Of a stretch of 63,292 nucleotides of DNA, positions 49,872 through 59,548 are shown one piece after another. Every line of letters starts with the position of its first letter. Position 1 is the stretch's first letter. The stretch spans positions 1 to 63,292 of the forward strand of contig CACWUS010000006.1 in the NCBI GenBank assembly GCA_902764145.1, in the 5' to 3' direction. The notes beneath the pieces were generated by a model. It worked only from the letters and a program-made list of their open reading frames with translations, was not told the origin of the DNA and did no database searches. This DNA is from an uncultured Erysipelotrichaceae bacterium (GTDB taxonomy: Bacteria > Bacillota_I > Bacilli_A > RF39 > UBA660). A program made the translations under genes and the position numbers.

Positions 49872-52121
49872 TTAATTGTTTTTAGCAAGTTTATTTTTAT
49901 TTAGATATATAATTCCGCTAGCAAGACCAGTTAAACTCATTAACAACATGATAATATTAGTAACAATGTCATCTCCAGTTTTTGGATTATTATTGTTTTT
50001 ATTATTATCTTCATTAGTTGGTTCTTCTGGTTTATCACCATCACCTTTTGGCCATGGTTCATGATAGTTTATTACTGTAAATCCATCTTCCTTACTTCCA
50101 TCTACAGTTACTTCATAGAATTCTATTTCTTCTTCACTAACTGTATATTCAATTTCTTTACCACCATCATAAACATTAACATTTTCAAAAATTGACTCCC
50201 AATTATTCTTTTCACTTAGTACTACTTCTTGTACTTTTTCACCATTTCCAAGTAAGTAAACTGTTATACTTTCAGGACGAATTTCATCTTCATCATTATT
50301 ATCATCCCATACTTTTTGAACAGCTATAGATTTAATTTTTTCTACTTCATGAGTATTAGTAACAGTAAATCCTTCTTTAATACTTCCAGTAATATTAGAA
50401 GTATATCCTTCAACTTCTTTTTCATTTACTGAATATTGTATTTCTTTTGTATCATCATATTTTGGAACATTAAATGTAATTGTCCATTTATTATCTTCAT
50501 TTAATTCTTCTGTTTTAACTACTTCATCACCATTTTTAAGTTCAATAGTAATGCTATCTGGTCTTATACCATCATTATTATCACTATCATCCCAAGTTTT
50601 AGTTACTTTAACATCAACCATTATTCTTTTCCATGATGCATATAAGTTAATTGTTTTTGGTTCTGGTTTAGTTCCTTCTTCATTTGGTGTAAATGTAGTT
50701 TCATTTACTATATTTCCATCTTTATCAACCCATCCTAAAAATTCATAACCATATTTAGTTGGAGTTGTATCAATTGTTACACTTTCAAAACTAGATTGAG
50801 TACTTAATAATTTTCCATCACTATATAGATTAAGTGTAACATCTGGTTGCCAATAAGCATAAAAGTTATCTTCTAAAGTTAATCCTTCACCTTGAGATGC
50901 TATATCAATAGAATATTTACTTCCTGCTTCATATTTTTCACCAGTTTCTTCATGTTTATAATATAAGAATTTATAATGTGGTTTATTTGTAGGAGCACGG
51001 AATGTTTTTGTATATGATCCTTCATGTCCGTTTGTATTATTCCAATGGTTTGAACCATTTGAAATTTCATCATGTATATAGAACTTGTAAATATTATCTT
51101 TTTTTTCTTTCCATTTTAATATATAAGTAAAAGTTACTTCTTCTGGATCGTTTTCTGACCAAGTATATTTATATCTTATACGAGTAACATCACCATTATA
51201 ATATAATGATTCTGGAACTGGAGTTCCATCTTCATTATACCAAGTATCTACTGTATATCTATAATTACCAGAATGAAAGCTTTTTATAGTTAAAGCATTG
51301 GTTAATTTAGTCCAACTTCCATTTGGATTTATTGTATTAGTAACTGATGGAAGACTATTTCCACTATGTATTACTGCTCCACTCTCAGATTGTTCAATAA
51401 AAACAAATGTTACTTTAACAGGATGTTTTACTGGTTCTGTTGGTTGTGTTGGTTCTGTTGGTTCTGTTGGATCAGTTGGTTGTGTTGGTTCATTGCTTTC
51501 AACAGTCCACTTTGCTGTAATAGTTATTTTATTTTCTTTTGTTAAATTTCCTGTTGTAATTTTTAAACCATATGGATTTGTAGATGTTTCAATTGGTGAA
51601 AATGTAACTTCTTCTTTACTTACTGCTGAAGTTATTTTAGTTCCATCTAAATAATAACCATCAAAAGTGTAAGTTTTTCCATCAGAAACTACAGTATTTA
51701 CTTTTGCACCACCAGTTTGTAATAATGTGTTGATATTTAAAAGCTTTCCATGATTAGATGTTGTATCTGTATATGTGTATGAAATCTTATTTGTTCTTTC
51801 ATCAAAAATATCAATAATAGCTATTGGATTTGATGGTTCTTCTGTGACTTCATCTGCTTCATTAGTAGGCTCTTCACTTGCTAAAGCTACGCCATCATTT
51901 TGTTCATTATCATTTGAAGCTATATTAAATACTTTCTCAATAACTGGTTCTACAACTTCTTCAGTATTTTGACTTTCTACCTTTCCTTCATTATTTGTTT
52001 CAATTTGTACATTTCCTTGTACTTCACTTTCAGTTTGTTCTGTATTTTCAGCATTTACGTAACCAGAAAAAATAAATGCACTTATGAAAATTAGAACAAA
52101 TGCTTTAAGCATATTTTTCAT
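49872..52121 (-). CDS. Wall-anchored surface protein with InlB-type and Cna-B repeats (NPKTG)
   Basis: 749 residues from the ATG at 52119-52121 (AAGGGGGG ribosome site). Order: signal peptide (to about residue 25), acidic linker, first repeat-like domain, a Thr/Pro/Glu repeat (PTQPTDPTEPTEPTQPTEP), InlB-type repeats (YGYEFLGWVDKDGNIV), two Cna-B domains (VKVTKTWDDSDNNDGIRPDSI; IAVQKVWDDNNDEDEIRPES), NPKTGDD sorting signal, hydrophobic helix and charged tail. Next to a class B sortase in the same orientation. Likely adhesin. Confidence 0.88.
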   Translation of the reverse strand: MKNMLKAFVLIFISAFIFSGYVNAENTEQTESEVQGNVQIETNNEGKVESQNTEEVVEPVIEKVFNIASNDNEQNDGVALASEEPTNEADEVTEEPSNPIAIIDIFDERTNKISYTYTDTTSNHGKLLNINTLLQTGGAKVNTVVSDGKTYTFDGYYLDGTKITSAVSKEEVTFSPIETSTNPYGLKITTGNLTKENKITITAKWTVESNEPTQPTDPTEPTEPTQPTEPVKHPVKVTFVFIEQSESGAVIHSGNSLPSVTNTINPNGSWTKLTNALTIKSFHSGNYRYTVDTWYNEDGTPVPESLYYNGDVTRIRYKYTWSENDPEEVTFTYILKWKEKKDNIYKFYIHDEISNGSNHWNNTNGHEGSYTKTFRAPTNKPHYKFLYYKHEETGEKYEAGSKYSIDIASQGEGLTLEDNFYAYWQPDVTLNLYSDGKLLSTQSSFESVTIDTTPTKYGYEFLGWVDKDGNIVNETTFTPNEEGTKPEPKTINLYASWKRIMVDVKVTKTWDDSDNNDGIRPDSITIELKNGDEVVKTEELNEDNKWTITFNVPKYDDTKEIQYSVNEKEVEGYTSNITGSIKEGFTVTNTHEVEKIKSIAVQKVWDDNNDEDEIRPESITVYLLGNGEKVQEVVLSEKNNWESIFENVNVYDGGKEIEYTVSEEEIEFYEVTVDGSKEDGFTVINYHEPWPKGDGDKPEEPTNEDNNKNNNNPKTGDDIVTNIIMLLMSLTGLASGIIYLNKNKLAKNN

Positions 52122-52171
52122 AATCAAAAATCCCCCCTTGAGCGTAACGCTCCACTTGATTACGAGTCTGT

Positions 52172-52200
52172 ATGTTAACATTAAAGAATATTTTTGTCAA
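52172..52200 (-). promoter_or_regulatory. Promoter of the surface protein gene
   Basis: TTGACA (52195-52200), 17-nt spacer, TAACAT (52172-52177) on the minus strand. A hairpin GAGCG-TAA-CGCTC (about 52138-52150) lies in the leader just before the ribosome site. Confidence 0.75.
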
Positions 52201-52472
52201 CAATTTTTTATTCACAAAAAAATGATGTTTTTTATATATAAAAGTATCTTGTAATTTACACTTTAAACATGTTATTTACAACTAATTTACAATATGATGT
52301 AATTCTCATTTAAATAGTCTGATGTTCACCTTTTTTCACAAAAGCCTATTTTTAGGGACAATTGTATGGTTTACATTTTAGTTTACACTTATTTTTTTAT
52401 CTTTAATTTATAAAAATTTATTTCAATTTTTATTAGAAGAATCTGTAAAGTACGAAGTTTTATTATAAATAA
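52201..52472. other. AT-rich intergenic region
   Basis: About 270 nt with no gene; upstream sequence of the surface protein promoter and downstream sequence of the terminator at 52473-52500. Confidence 0.4.
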
Positions 52473-52500
52473 AAAACATTATTGTTTTTAATAATGTTTT
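52473..52500 (-). terminator. Terminator of the 52499-53140 gene
   Basis: AAAACATTATT/AATAATGTTTT stem with T-run on the minus strand directly after the stop. Confidence 0.75.
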
Positions 52501-53140
52501 AACTATTTTTAGTAAGTTCTCTTATTGAATTATCTTTTTTCTTCTTTTTTGACTCACATATTTCATGAAAAATATTAATCATTTTTATGCTTGAATCTAC
52601 TAAATCATTGTTGCTTAAATCAAAATCCTTTTTCTTGTTTGAATTATTTATTTCATTGGCTTTTGCTAAATAATTTATAAATTGTAATCTTGATAATTCA
52701 TCTTCCAAATCAAAACCACTTCTTTTGGCTATTTCATCTATACTACGCTGCATATCGCAGCCAAATACTATTATAAAATCATACATCATTCTAGCAGCAT
52801 ATTCTGGATCAATATTTGTAGATAAATAGTTTTTAATCCTCTCTATTTCAGCTTTATCATTTTCTTTTAAAGCATATATAATATTAACAAATAAATTAAT
52901 TGAAATACTATTTTCAAAGTCCTCATCACTTACTTCTATATCGCTTAAATTTTCCATTAAATCAATCGAATCAGTTGTGAACGTTATTATTGACTGTGCA
53001 ATTAATAATTCTCTTTCTGTTTTTGGATCTAGTATAATACCTACTATATCTGGATTATCAGTTTTTATATTTGATAATATAAAAGTATTTTGTCTAAGAC
53101 ACTCCATATATTCTTGTTTCTTTTCTTCAAAACTCTTCAT
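52499..53140 (-). CDS. Unknown cytoplasmic helical protein
   Basis: 213 residues, helical and acidic, no membrane helix. Segments such as SIITFTTDSIDLMENLSDIEVSDEDFEN and YAARMMYDFIIVFGCDMQRSIDEIAKRSGFDLEDEL suggest a compact helical bundle, with a Lys-rich tail. Good ribosome site (AGGAGG). Follows a 66-residue membrane protein and Nudix enzyme in one operon. Not recognised. Confidence 0.55.
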   Translation of the reverse strand: MKSFEEKKQEYMECLRQNTFILSNIKTDNPDIVGIILDPKTERELLIAQSIITFTTDSIDLMENLSDIEVSDEDFENSISINLFVNIIYALKENDKAEIERIKNYLSTNIDPEYAARMMYDFIIVFGCDMQRSIDEIAKRSGFDLEDELSRLQFINYLAKANEINNSNKKKDFDLSNNDLVDSSIKMINIFHEICESKKKKKDNSIRELTKNS

Positions 53141-53148
53141 AAAACCTC

Positions 53149-53349
53149 CTATTTTATTATTACATTTATTATTGTTAGTATAGCAGTAATTATGGTTAAT
53201 ATCATCATTATATTAATTCTTTTTAATAATTGACTCTTTACTTCTTCTATTCTTTTATTTTCACTTTTCTTAATCTTGATAAATGTTTCTACTCCTACAG
53301 TAGCAAGAATAACAATAAATATTAAATTTACTATTTTTAATATATCCAT
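53149..53349 (-). CDS. Two-helix membrane protein
   Basis: 66 residues. Helices KIVNLIFIVILATVGVETFI and IMMILTIITAILTIINVIIK flank a charged loop. It starts 2 nt after the Nudix gene stop. Function unknown. Confidence 0.55.
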   Translation of the reverse strand: MDILKIVNLIFIVILATVGVETFIKIKKSENKRIEEVKSQLLKRINIMMILTIITAILTIINVIIK

Positions 53350-53351
53350 TT

Positions 53352-53849
53352 CTACTTCTCCCTTTCTAAATAATTACATACTTTTATAAAACAAGATATT
53401 TGGTCTTCATTTAATTCTTTTGTTTTAACCATATTATTTAGTTCATCCATAGAAAACCATCTAACTTCAGATAACTCCTCTTCTTGAATTTTAATTTCAT
53501 TAATGTCTATATCTTTATTAACAAAATACATTTTATAACAATCTTTTCCATCACAACCAGAATCATATTCTATAAAGTTTTCATGACTAAAGTCTAATCC
53601 TAATTCTTCTTTTACTTCAGTAATAATACCCTCAAGTGGAGTTTGTCCACTCTTTGGATGTCCTCCAGTTACTCCCCAATCTCCTCCTTTTGAAGGAACC
53701 CTTTTCTGCATTAAAAATTCACCTTTAGAGTTTCTTATAACAACCATTACTACCATTGGATAGTAACCTTTTGGAATACTTTTTCCTTTATGATAAGTTT
53801 TATTAGTTATATTACTATTGATATCATACAAATCTCTTAATTCTCCCAT
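53352..53849 (-). CDS. Nudix hydrolase family protein
   Basis: 165 residues. The N-terminal strand YYPMVVMVVIRNSKGEFLMQKR is typical of IPP isomerase/Nudix proteins. The Nudix box GGHPKSGQTPLEGIITEVKEELGLD keeps the EVKEELG core, but Gln and Thr replace the usual Glu (in GES) and the Arg of REV. It may still bind metal; substrate unknown. Probably the first gene of a three-gene unit with the 66- and 213-residue proteins. Confidence 0.75.
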   Translation of the reverse strand: MGELRDLYDINSNITNKTYHKGKSIPKGYYPMVVMVVIRNSKGEFLMQKRVPSKGGDWGVTGGHPKSGQTPLEGIITEVKEELGLDFSHENFIEYDSGCDGKDCYKMYFVNKDIDINEIKIQEEELSEVRWFSMDELNNMVKTKELNEDQISCFIKVCNYLEREK

Positions 53850-53905
53850 AACAATTTCTCCTACATATTAAATAAAACTCTAATATAAGTTTATCATAAA
53901 TAAAA

Positions 53906-53928
53906 TACTCTGACTATATTCAGAGTAA
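53906..53928 (-). terminator. Terminator of the 53933-54265 gene
   Basis: TACTCTGA/TCAGAGTA hairpin followed by T-rich sequence on the minus strand, directly after the stop. Confidence 0.7.
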
Positions 53929-53932
53929 AATA

Positions 53933-54265
53933 TTATATTTCATATGAGTCACTGTAATATTTACAAAGTTTTTTAGCTTTAGAAGAACTTTGAAATTCTC
54001 CTTTACAAAATCCTTCTAAGCCATTATTTCTATTACAATCAAATTCACAATACCAGTCTTCTATTGTTGTATCATTATCACTTGTTTTAAATGAATGAGC
54101 TAGTAATATTCTTACTGCTTCATCATATTCTTCTTTTGTAACTGCTGAATGACTTAAATCTTTCATTATTTCATGTCTTATATATTCCCTAACTATATAA
54201 CATGCTTTTTTAACTCCACCATCAGGTAAATCTTTAACTAAATACATAAATTCATTTCTATTCAT
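53933..54265 (-). CDS. Small cysteine-containing protein of unknown function
   Basis: 110 residues; cysteines lie in KKACYIV, DWYCEFDCNRNNGLEGFCKGEF and KKLCKYY. The spacing could form a zinc site or disulfides. Ribosome site AGGAG. It lies 15 nt downstream of the 291-residue gene and is probably cotranscribed. Not recognised. Confidence 0.55.
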   Translation of the reverse strand: MNRNEFMYLVKDLPDGGVKKACYIVREYIRHEIMKDLSHSAVTKEEYDEAVRILLAHSFKTSDNDTTIEDWYCEFDCNRNNGLEGFCKGEFQSSSKAKKLCKYYSDSYEI

Positions 54266-54280
54266 AATTAACTCTCCTTA

Positions 54281-55156
54281 TTATCTAAAATACTTCATTC
54301 TTTCTTTTAATGGTACTAGTTTTCTTATTGACTCAATTTCTTCTTTATATATTTCTTCTTTTTGAGGTTGAATATATACTTTTTGCTCAGGACTCATTTC
54401 AAACTTATGAGTTGAACTATTATATACATATTTAGGTACTTTTTGTACTTTCCAGTCCATTAATAAATAATTATAATATCTTTCATTAGTATTTATATCT
54501 GAGCTGGTAATAACTCTTGGCTTATCTAAATAAGTATAATAATCTAATGGATAATAAGCATAATATAAAGGGAAAGTTAATATTTCACCATTTGGTTTAA
54601 CTTGTTCGATTGAATCATATCCTAAATATTGTACACATATATCTTTTAAAAATAATAACAATTCCTTTGTATTATATTTTCCAAATAAAGCTTCTATTTC
54701 ATAAGGACTTTCTGAACCATTTACACCTACATAGTATGGTATTTTTTTATCTTTTGTAACATAAGTAGGTATTCTAGATTTATCAATTTTTTCATTTAGT
54801 TTATTTATAAAATCATTATCAAATCTAGCAGTTTGTAAAAAATTAATTAAATCTCTTTGTAACAAAGATAAATTACTTGCTTCATTAACAGCTATATCTA
54901 CTCCAGTTATACTTCCAGAATTAATATTTAATTTAGCACTAGTTTTAATATTTAATCCTAATTGTTCAAATAATTCAGATTGTTTAATCCACAAAAGAAA
55001 TGTCCAAGATACTATATTACCAAGAGATCCATGACTCCCTCCAAGAGGAGTATTATAATTAACTAGTTTACCATCATGAGTAAAATAGCCAACATATGGT
55101 TTTGAATACATACGTTCATATTTATCAAATTGTTCACCATAAAATTCTGTAGTCAT
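54281..55156 (-). CDS. Unknown 291-residue protein
   Basis: 291 residues without signal peptide or helix. It contains YVGYFTHDGKLVNYNTPLGGSHGSLGN near the start, a patterned alpha/beta middle, and a proline-rich tyrosine region (FPLYYAYYPLDYYTYLDKPRVI). The His in GGSHGS and a Cys in LLFLKDICVQYLGY are the only obvious polar clusters. No family recognised. Own promoter probable; followed by the 110-residue gene. Confidence 0.55.
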   Translation of the reverse strand: MTTEFYGEQFDKYERMYSKPYVGYFTHDGKLVNYNTPLGGSHGSLGNIVSWTFLLWIKQSELFEQLGLNIKTSAKLNINSGSITGVDIAVNEASNLSLLQRDLINFLQTARFDNDFINKLNEKIDKSRIPTYVTKDKKIPYYVGVNGSESPYEIEALFGKYNTKELLLFLKDICVQYLGYDSIEQVKPNGEILTFPLYYAYYPLDYYTYLDKPRVITSSDINTNERYYNYLLMDWKVQKVPKYVYNSSTHKFEMSPEQKVYIQPQKEEIYKEEIESIRKLVPLKERMKYFR

Positions 55157-55221
55157 ATATTTCTCCTTTACAAGTTATTTATTATAGTATTTTATTATAA
55201 TTTTTACAACATTAATCAAAA

Positions 55222-55245
55222 AAAAACTAGCAATAGCTAGTTTTA
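55222..55245 (-). terminator. Hairpin at the end of the second adhesin gene
   Basis: AAAACTAG/CTAGTTTT around CAATAG with T-run on the minus strand; overlaps the last codons. Confidence 0.7.
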
Positions 55246-57182
55246 TTTTTTATTAAATAAATTATTCCACTTGCAAGACCTAATATAGATGCTATTAACA
55301 TTACAACATTTGTTGCTATATTATCTCCTGTTTTTGGATTATCATCTTTTGGTTCATCTCCATCACCTTTTGGCCATGATTTATGATAATTAGTTATTAT
55401 AAATCCTTCTTCATTTTCTTTAATATCTACTTCATAAAATTCAATTGTTTCTTCACTAATTGTATATTCTATTTTTTTACCCTTTTCATATACATTTAAA
55501 TTTTCAAAAGATGCTTCCCAATTATTATCTTCACTTAATGTTACTTCTTGAGTTTTTTCTCCATTTGCTAATAAATATACTTTAATACTTTTTGGACGAA
55601 TTTCATCTTCATCATTAGTATCATCCCATACTTTAGATACATGAATATTCCTTTTCTCAGTACTATATTTATTTTCTAATTTTATTTCTAATTCTTCTTG
55701 TTCCTTTATATCTTCAAAATAACCAGTAATACCTAGTAAATTTTGATAAGCATAATCTGCGTTTGGATTAGCACCAGAATATTCTGTTTTAGTTGAATAT
55801 ATAAATATATTCATATCATCTGGATGTGAATCCTCATCACTCATTAAGTATTGATATAATTCATAATATCTTGCTATTTTATTTCTTACTTCAGCATTTT
55901 CATCAGCATTGTGATTTGAAACAGACCAATGATATGCAAACATTTGACCAAAAGAATTTCCTTCACCAACTCTAATATCAAATATATTTTTTCCAAGTTC
56001 AACATTTGGAGTATATACATAATCCCTATATTGATGTCTTAAATAGAATATATCTCCATTACTTCTTTCATCATAAAGTACACCTTCTACATCTAATGGA
56101 AAATATGTAGTATTAGTAGATTTACGATAAGCTATAACGGCTTCTGTTAATCCAGCATTCGTAAAATTCTTTAATGCACTTTCTGTTACAAGCCTTATTT
56201 CTGGAATAGATAAATCATTATATAGTTTTTCAGCTTTATGTCTATGATATATTATGTCTAGTATTTTATCATACAATTGTTGATCAGTTAGTTCTTGATC
56301 TGAAATATCTATTTTTTCTTTTTTATTAGAAGCATCAACAGGAACTGTTTGTTTTGTAAAATCTCTTATACTATTTGGATTTAATATTTCTCCATCATAC
56401 GTTGATTCTTCATCTGGAACTTCCCAATTTTGATTAATACAATATACTTCCTGTTTCTTACCTTCAATCATTACATAGTATAATGGTGTTCCACCATAAT
56501 GTGGACAAGGTTCTTTATTAAAATCTACTCCAGCATCTACTTCTGGTAATTCAACTTTAATTACAAATTCTTTATCATCAGCTATTTCATAACCTTCTGG
56601 AGCTGAAAGCTCATGTAATGTATATGTTCCATCTGGTAAATAAATTATTTTTTCTTCACTAGTAGATGTCCACTCCTCTATTACATTGCCTTTGGAATCA
56701 ATAACTTGCAATACTGCTCCAGATAATGGATTCTTATCTTCGTCAATTTTAGATATTTTAACCATAACTTTAAGTAACTTATATTGATGAGATTCAGAAT
56801 CATTATTCTCATCATTACTTGTCACCTCATTTTGATTTTCTTGAGTTAATTCATCATTACTTACTACTTCATTTTGATTTTCATGAGTTAACTCATTATT
56901 ACTCTCTTTCTCAGTTGTTAATTCTTCGGCCTTCGGCTCTTCTTCGACAGTTTCTTCTTTGGTAATATCTCCAGTATTTTTTTCTTCTTCAACTGCTTCT
57001 TTAATATCACCATTAGATTCTTCTTGTTGATTAACTTCATCTTTACTATTATCTTCTACAATAATAGTTTTATCTTCTGGAGTTTCAGTTATATTTTCTT
57101 CAATATTTACTTCTTCTGCATATATATTAAATGCAAATAATGAAATAAATATCAAAAAAATAATTTTCCATACACTCTTCAT
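55227..57182 (-). CDS. Wall-anchored surface protein with SpaA, thioester-like and Cna-B domains (NPKTG)
   Basis: 651 residues. Signal peptide, then a long Glu/Asn/Thr-rich stalk with repeated NELTHENQNEV/DELTQENQNEV units (residues about 95-125). A SpaA domain (VKISKIDEDKNPLSGAVLQVID, TYTLHELSAPEGYEI) follows, and then a thioester-like domain (QEVYCINQNWEVP; IRLVTESALKN). A Cna-B domain (IHVSKVWDDTNDEDEIRPKSI), NPKTGDN, membrane helix and short tail end the protein. The position of the thioester Gln appears to be Glu. Related by its end to the 49872 protein. Confidence 0.82.
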   Translation of the reverse strand: MKSVWKIIFLIFISLFAFNIYAEEVNIEENITETPEDKTIIVEDNSKDEVNQQEESNGDIKEAVEEEKNTGDITKEETVEEEPKAEELTTEKESNNELTHENQNEVVSNDELTQENQNEVTSNDENNDSESHQYKLLKVMVKISKIDEDKNPLSGAVLQVIDSKGNVIEEWTSTSEEKIIYLPDGTYTLHELSAPEGYEIADDKEFVIKVELPEVDAGVDFNKEPCPHYGGTPLYYVMIEGKKQEVYCINQNWEVPDEESTYDGEILNPNSIRDFTKQTVPVDASNKKEKIDISDQELTDQQLYDKILDIIYHRHKAEKLYNDLSIPEIRLVTESALKNFTNAGLTEAVIAYRKSTNTTYFPLDVEGVLYDERSNGDIFYLRHQYRDYVYTPNVELGKNIFDIRVGEGNSFGQMFAYHWSVSNHNADENAEVRNKIARYYELYQYLMSDEDSHPDDMNIFIYSTKTEYSGANPNADYAYQNLLGITGYFEDIKEQEELEIKLENKYSTEKRNIHVSKVWDDTNDEDEIRPKSIKVYLLANGEKTQEVTLSEDNNWEASFENLNVYEKGKKIEYTISEETIEFYEVDIKENEEGFIITNYHKSWPKGDGDEPKDDNPKTGDNIATNVVMLIASILGLASGIIYLIKNKTSYC

Positions 57183-57260
57183 ATTATTTTTCCCCCTGAA
57201 TTAATAATATTTATTAAGTGTATATATTATCACTTAAAGATATTTGTGTCAAACAAATTT

Positions 57261-57722
57261 CTATTTATTTTTTAAAGCCATAGCTATTATGTTAATAGTA
57301 TTGGATATTACTGCCAGTAATATAACCAATATGAAAATACAAACATCTTTAAAACTATTTAACGGTAATAAAATAATTAGAATCATAGTTAATAAAGTTG
57401 TTGCAATTAATAACAAAGTCATTTTCTTTTCAAATATTTTATTCTCTTGATTTAATTTATTAACCATTTTTGTAAGATTATCGTTAGATATATCTTTATA
57501 TTCTTTATCAGTTATTTTTTTACCTGCAAATAATTCATTTATATTTATTCCAAGTTCACTACATAATTTTTCAATTATACTATAGTCTGGTAATCTTCTA
57601 CCATTTTCCCAATTTCCAACCGCCCTATCTGTTACATTTAGTTTATCCGCTAGTTCTTGTTGAGTCATTTTTCTACTTTTACTCATTTCAGATATAAATT
57701 TTCCAATTTTTTCTTGATTCAT
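57261..57722 (-). CDS. Membrane-associated XRE regulator
   Basis: 153 residues. XRE domain (FISEMSKSRKMTQQELADKLNVTDRAVGNWENGRRLPDYSIIEKLCSELGI) and two C-terminal helices (MTLLLIATTLLTMILIILLPL, VCIFILVILLAVISNTINIIA). This is a common type of membrane-bound regulator in Firmicutes that senses envelope state. It lies between the surface protein gene and the 57801 gene, downstream of an operator-like palindrome. Confidence 0.8.
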   Translation of the reverse strand: MNQEKIGKFISEMSKSRKMTQQELADKLNVTDRAVGNWENGRRLPDYSIIEKLCSELGININELFAGKKITDKEYKDISNDNLTKMVNKLNQENKIFEKKMTLLLIATTLLTMILIILLPLNSFKDVCIFILVILLAVISNTINIIAMALKNK

Positions 57723-57769
57723 AAATTATCTCCTTTCTTATTCATAATAACAAATATTATAGTAAAAAT

Positions 57770-57790
57770 ATCCAAACAAAACGTTTGGAT
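57770..57790 (-). terminator. Palindrome: terminator of the 57801 gene or operator of the XRE gene
   Basis: ATCCAAAC/GTTTGGAT, an 8-bp stem with a 5-nt loop, followed by ATTTTTA on the minus strand. A TATAAT-like box lies directly after it (57757-57762), so it also sits at the XRE promoter. Confidence 0.55.
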
Positions 57791-57800
57791 ACAATATTCT

Positions 57801-59501
57801 TTATTTAATTATTTTATTTAACTCACTTATAGGAATTAAAATATAGTTTTGATCATCTACTTCAAATATAATTTCATCACTATTATAAGTATATACAGAC
57901 TTTATATTTAAATCATTTTTAATTTTGATTATTTTATTAGTTACATAATATAAATAATCATTGAAATTATTTTCATTTCCACCAAGAACAAGATTATAAT
58001 CATTAAAATCCATATAGTTAAATCCACTATCCAAATAAATAATTTCATCTAAAAATTTATTATTAGAAATATCATATAAATAATTTATTGAGTAATCATG
58101 TTTTTCTTCATTTCCTATATTCAATTCAATTCTAATGTATTTATTATTTTCTAAGTAATAATCTACTCTATAGATATTAGTATTATTAATATTTAATGTA
58201 TTAAGAATATTTAAGTCTTTATCATATAATATAATATTATTGTTATTTTCTTTAATATAAATATTTCCAATTTGATAATTATAATCTATTGTTATATCAT
58301 TTCTTAAACATTTAACATTACTTATATCGTCATTATAATCTATTAAATTTCCATTTTTATCTATAATTAAGTCGATAAAGTTTTTAGGAATACCTATATT
58401 ATATTTATTGTCACTATTATCAAATAAGATATTACCATTTATATCAATTGCCTTTGTAATATATTTATTGTTATAAAAAATCATTATATCATCACTAGTA
58501 TAATACTTTTCTTTATTACCTAGTTCATAAATTACTTTATTATTTAAATTATATATCTTATTATCTTTTTTATATAAAATATGTGCAATTTCATATACGT
58601 CTTCTACTGTTTGAATAAAAATTGGAGTTTCATTATCATTAAATTCTTTTAATAAATTTAATTTATAATCATATACTTTATTTTTATTAATAATTAACTT
58701 ATCATATTCAAAACTTGCATTATTAAGGATTAACTCTTTAAAGTTATCTAAATTTAAATAAAAGTTCTTTTCATATAAAATGAATAAATTCTCATCTTCA
58801 TTATATCCCACTGGACTATCTTCATAACTGTAAATGTTTTTTAATTTATCAAAATCATATTCTTTAACAATATTTCCATTTTTATAATTATAAATTATAA
58901 CTTTTGGATAAACGTATTTCTTATCTTCTTTAATAAAAATACAAACTGCATTTGTATCATTAATTACAAAAGAAGAAAAATCTGTTACATAATTTTTAGG
59001 TATTAAAAAATAATTATCATTGTCTTTTTCCTTATATATGATATATTTATCATTATTTATATATTCTTCTGCAGAGTTGCCTCTTATTTTAAATTCTCTT
59101 TGGTAACCTTCTTCAGTTTTAGTATATATAGAATAAAAATCATTTATAAAATCAATATTACGTGAAAGAGTATCATTTGTTTCATAAAAATAATCTTCTT
59201 CATAATCAAAATCACCAAATTTTATATAATTTAATAAATATTCATCTTTTTTGCCTTTAATTGTTTCAATAGGTTTATTATATGATACTGTTTTATCATA
59301 TAAATTACATATATTATTTTCTTGTTCACTATAACATAGTAATTTCAAATTATCATATTCTTCATAATCATCAAATTTTATTTTATAATAATTTAATTGA
59401 GAAATACTCCCTATTTTATCAACGCTTTTTTTATCTGTTGCAAAGTACAATATAACTATAAAAATTATAACTAATAAACAAATAAATATCTTCTTTTTCA
59501 T
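57801..59501 (-). CDS. Exported beta-propeller-like protein of unknown function
   Basis: 566 residues from the ATG at 59499-59501 (AGGAGAG). N-terminal membrane helix (IFICLLVIIFIVILYFA) without a lipobox Cys. The rest repeats short strand motifs (KVYDYKLNLLKEF, KIYNLNNKVIYELG, NIILYDKDLNILNTL, GNIYIKENNN), a pattern seen in WD/NHL-like propellers and Rv-type surface proteins. No catalytic motif visible. It probably stands outside the membrane. Confidence 0.6.
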   Translation of the reverse strand: MKKKIFICLLVIIFIVILYFATDKKSVDKIGSISQLNYYKIKFDDYEEYDNLKLLCYSEQENNICNLYDKTVSYNKPIETIKGKKDEYLLNYIKFGDFDYEEDYFYETNDTLSRNIDFINDFYSIYTKTEEGYQREFKIRGNSAEEYINNDKYIIYKEKDNDNYFLIPKNYVTDFSSFVINDTNAVCIFIKEDKKYVYPKVIIYNYKNGNIVKEYDFDKLKNIYSYEDSPVGYNEDENLFILYEKNFYLNLDNFKELILNNASFEYDKLIINKNKVYDYKLNLLKEFNDNETPIFIQTVEDVYEIAHILYKKDNKIYNLNNKVIYELGNKEKYYTSDDIMIFYNNKYITKAIDINGNILFDNSDNKYNIGIPKNFIDLIIDKNGNLIDYNDDISNVKCLRNDITIDYNYQIGNIYIKENNNNIILYDKDLNILNTLNINNTNIYRVDYYLENNKYIRIELNIGNEEKHDYSINYLYDISNNKFLDEIIYLDSGFNYMDFNDYNLVLGGNENNFNDYLYYVTNKIIKIKNDLNIKSVYTYNSDEIIFEVDDQNYILIPISELNKIIK

Positions 59502-59548
59502 ATACACTCTCCTAAAATATTATATCACAATAAAAGCGCATTGTATAA

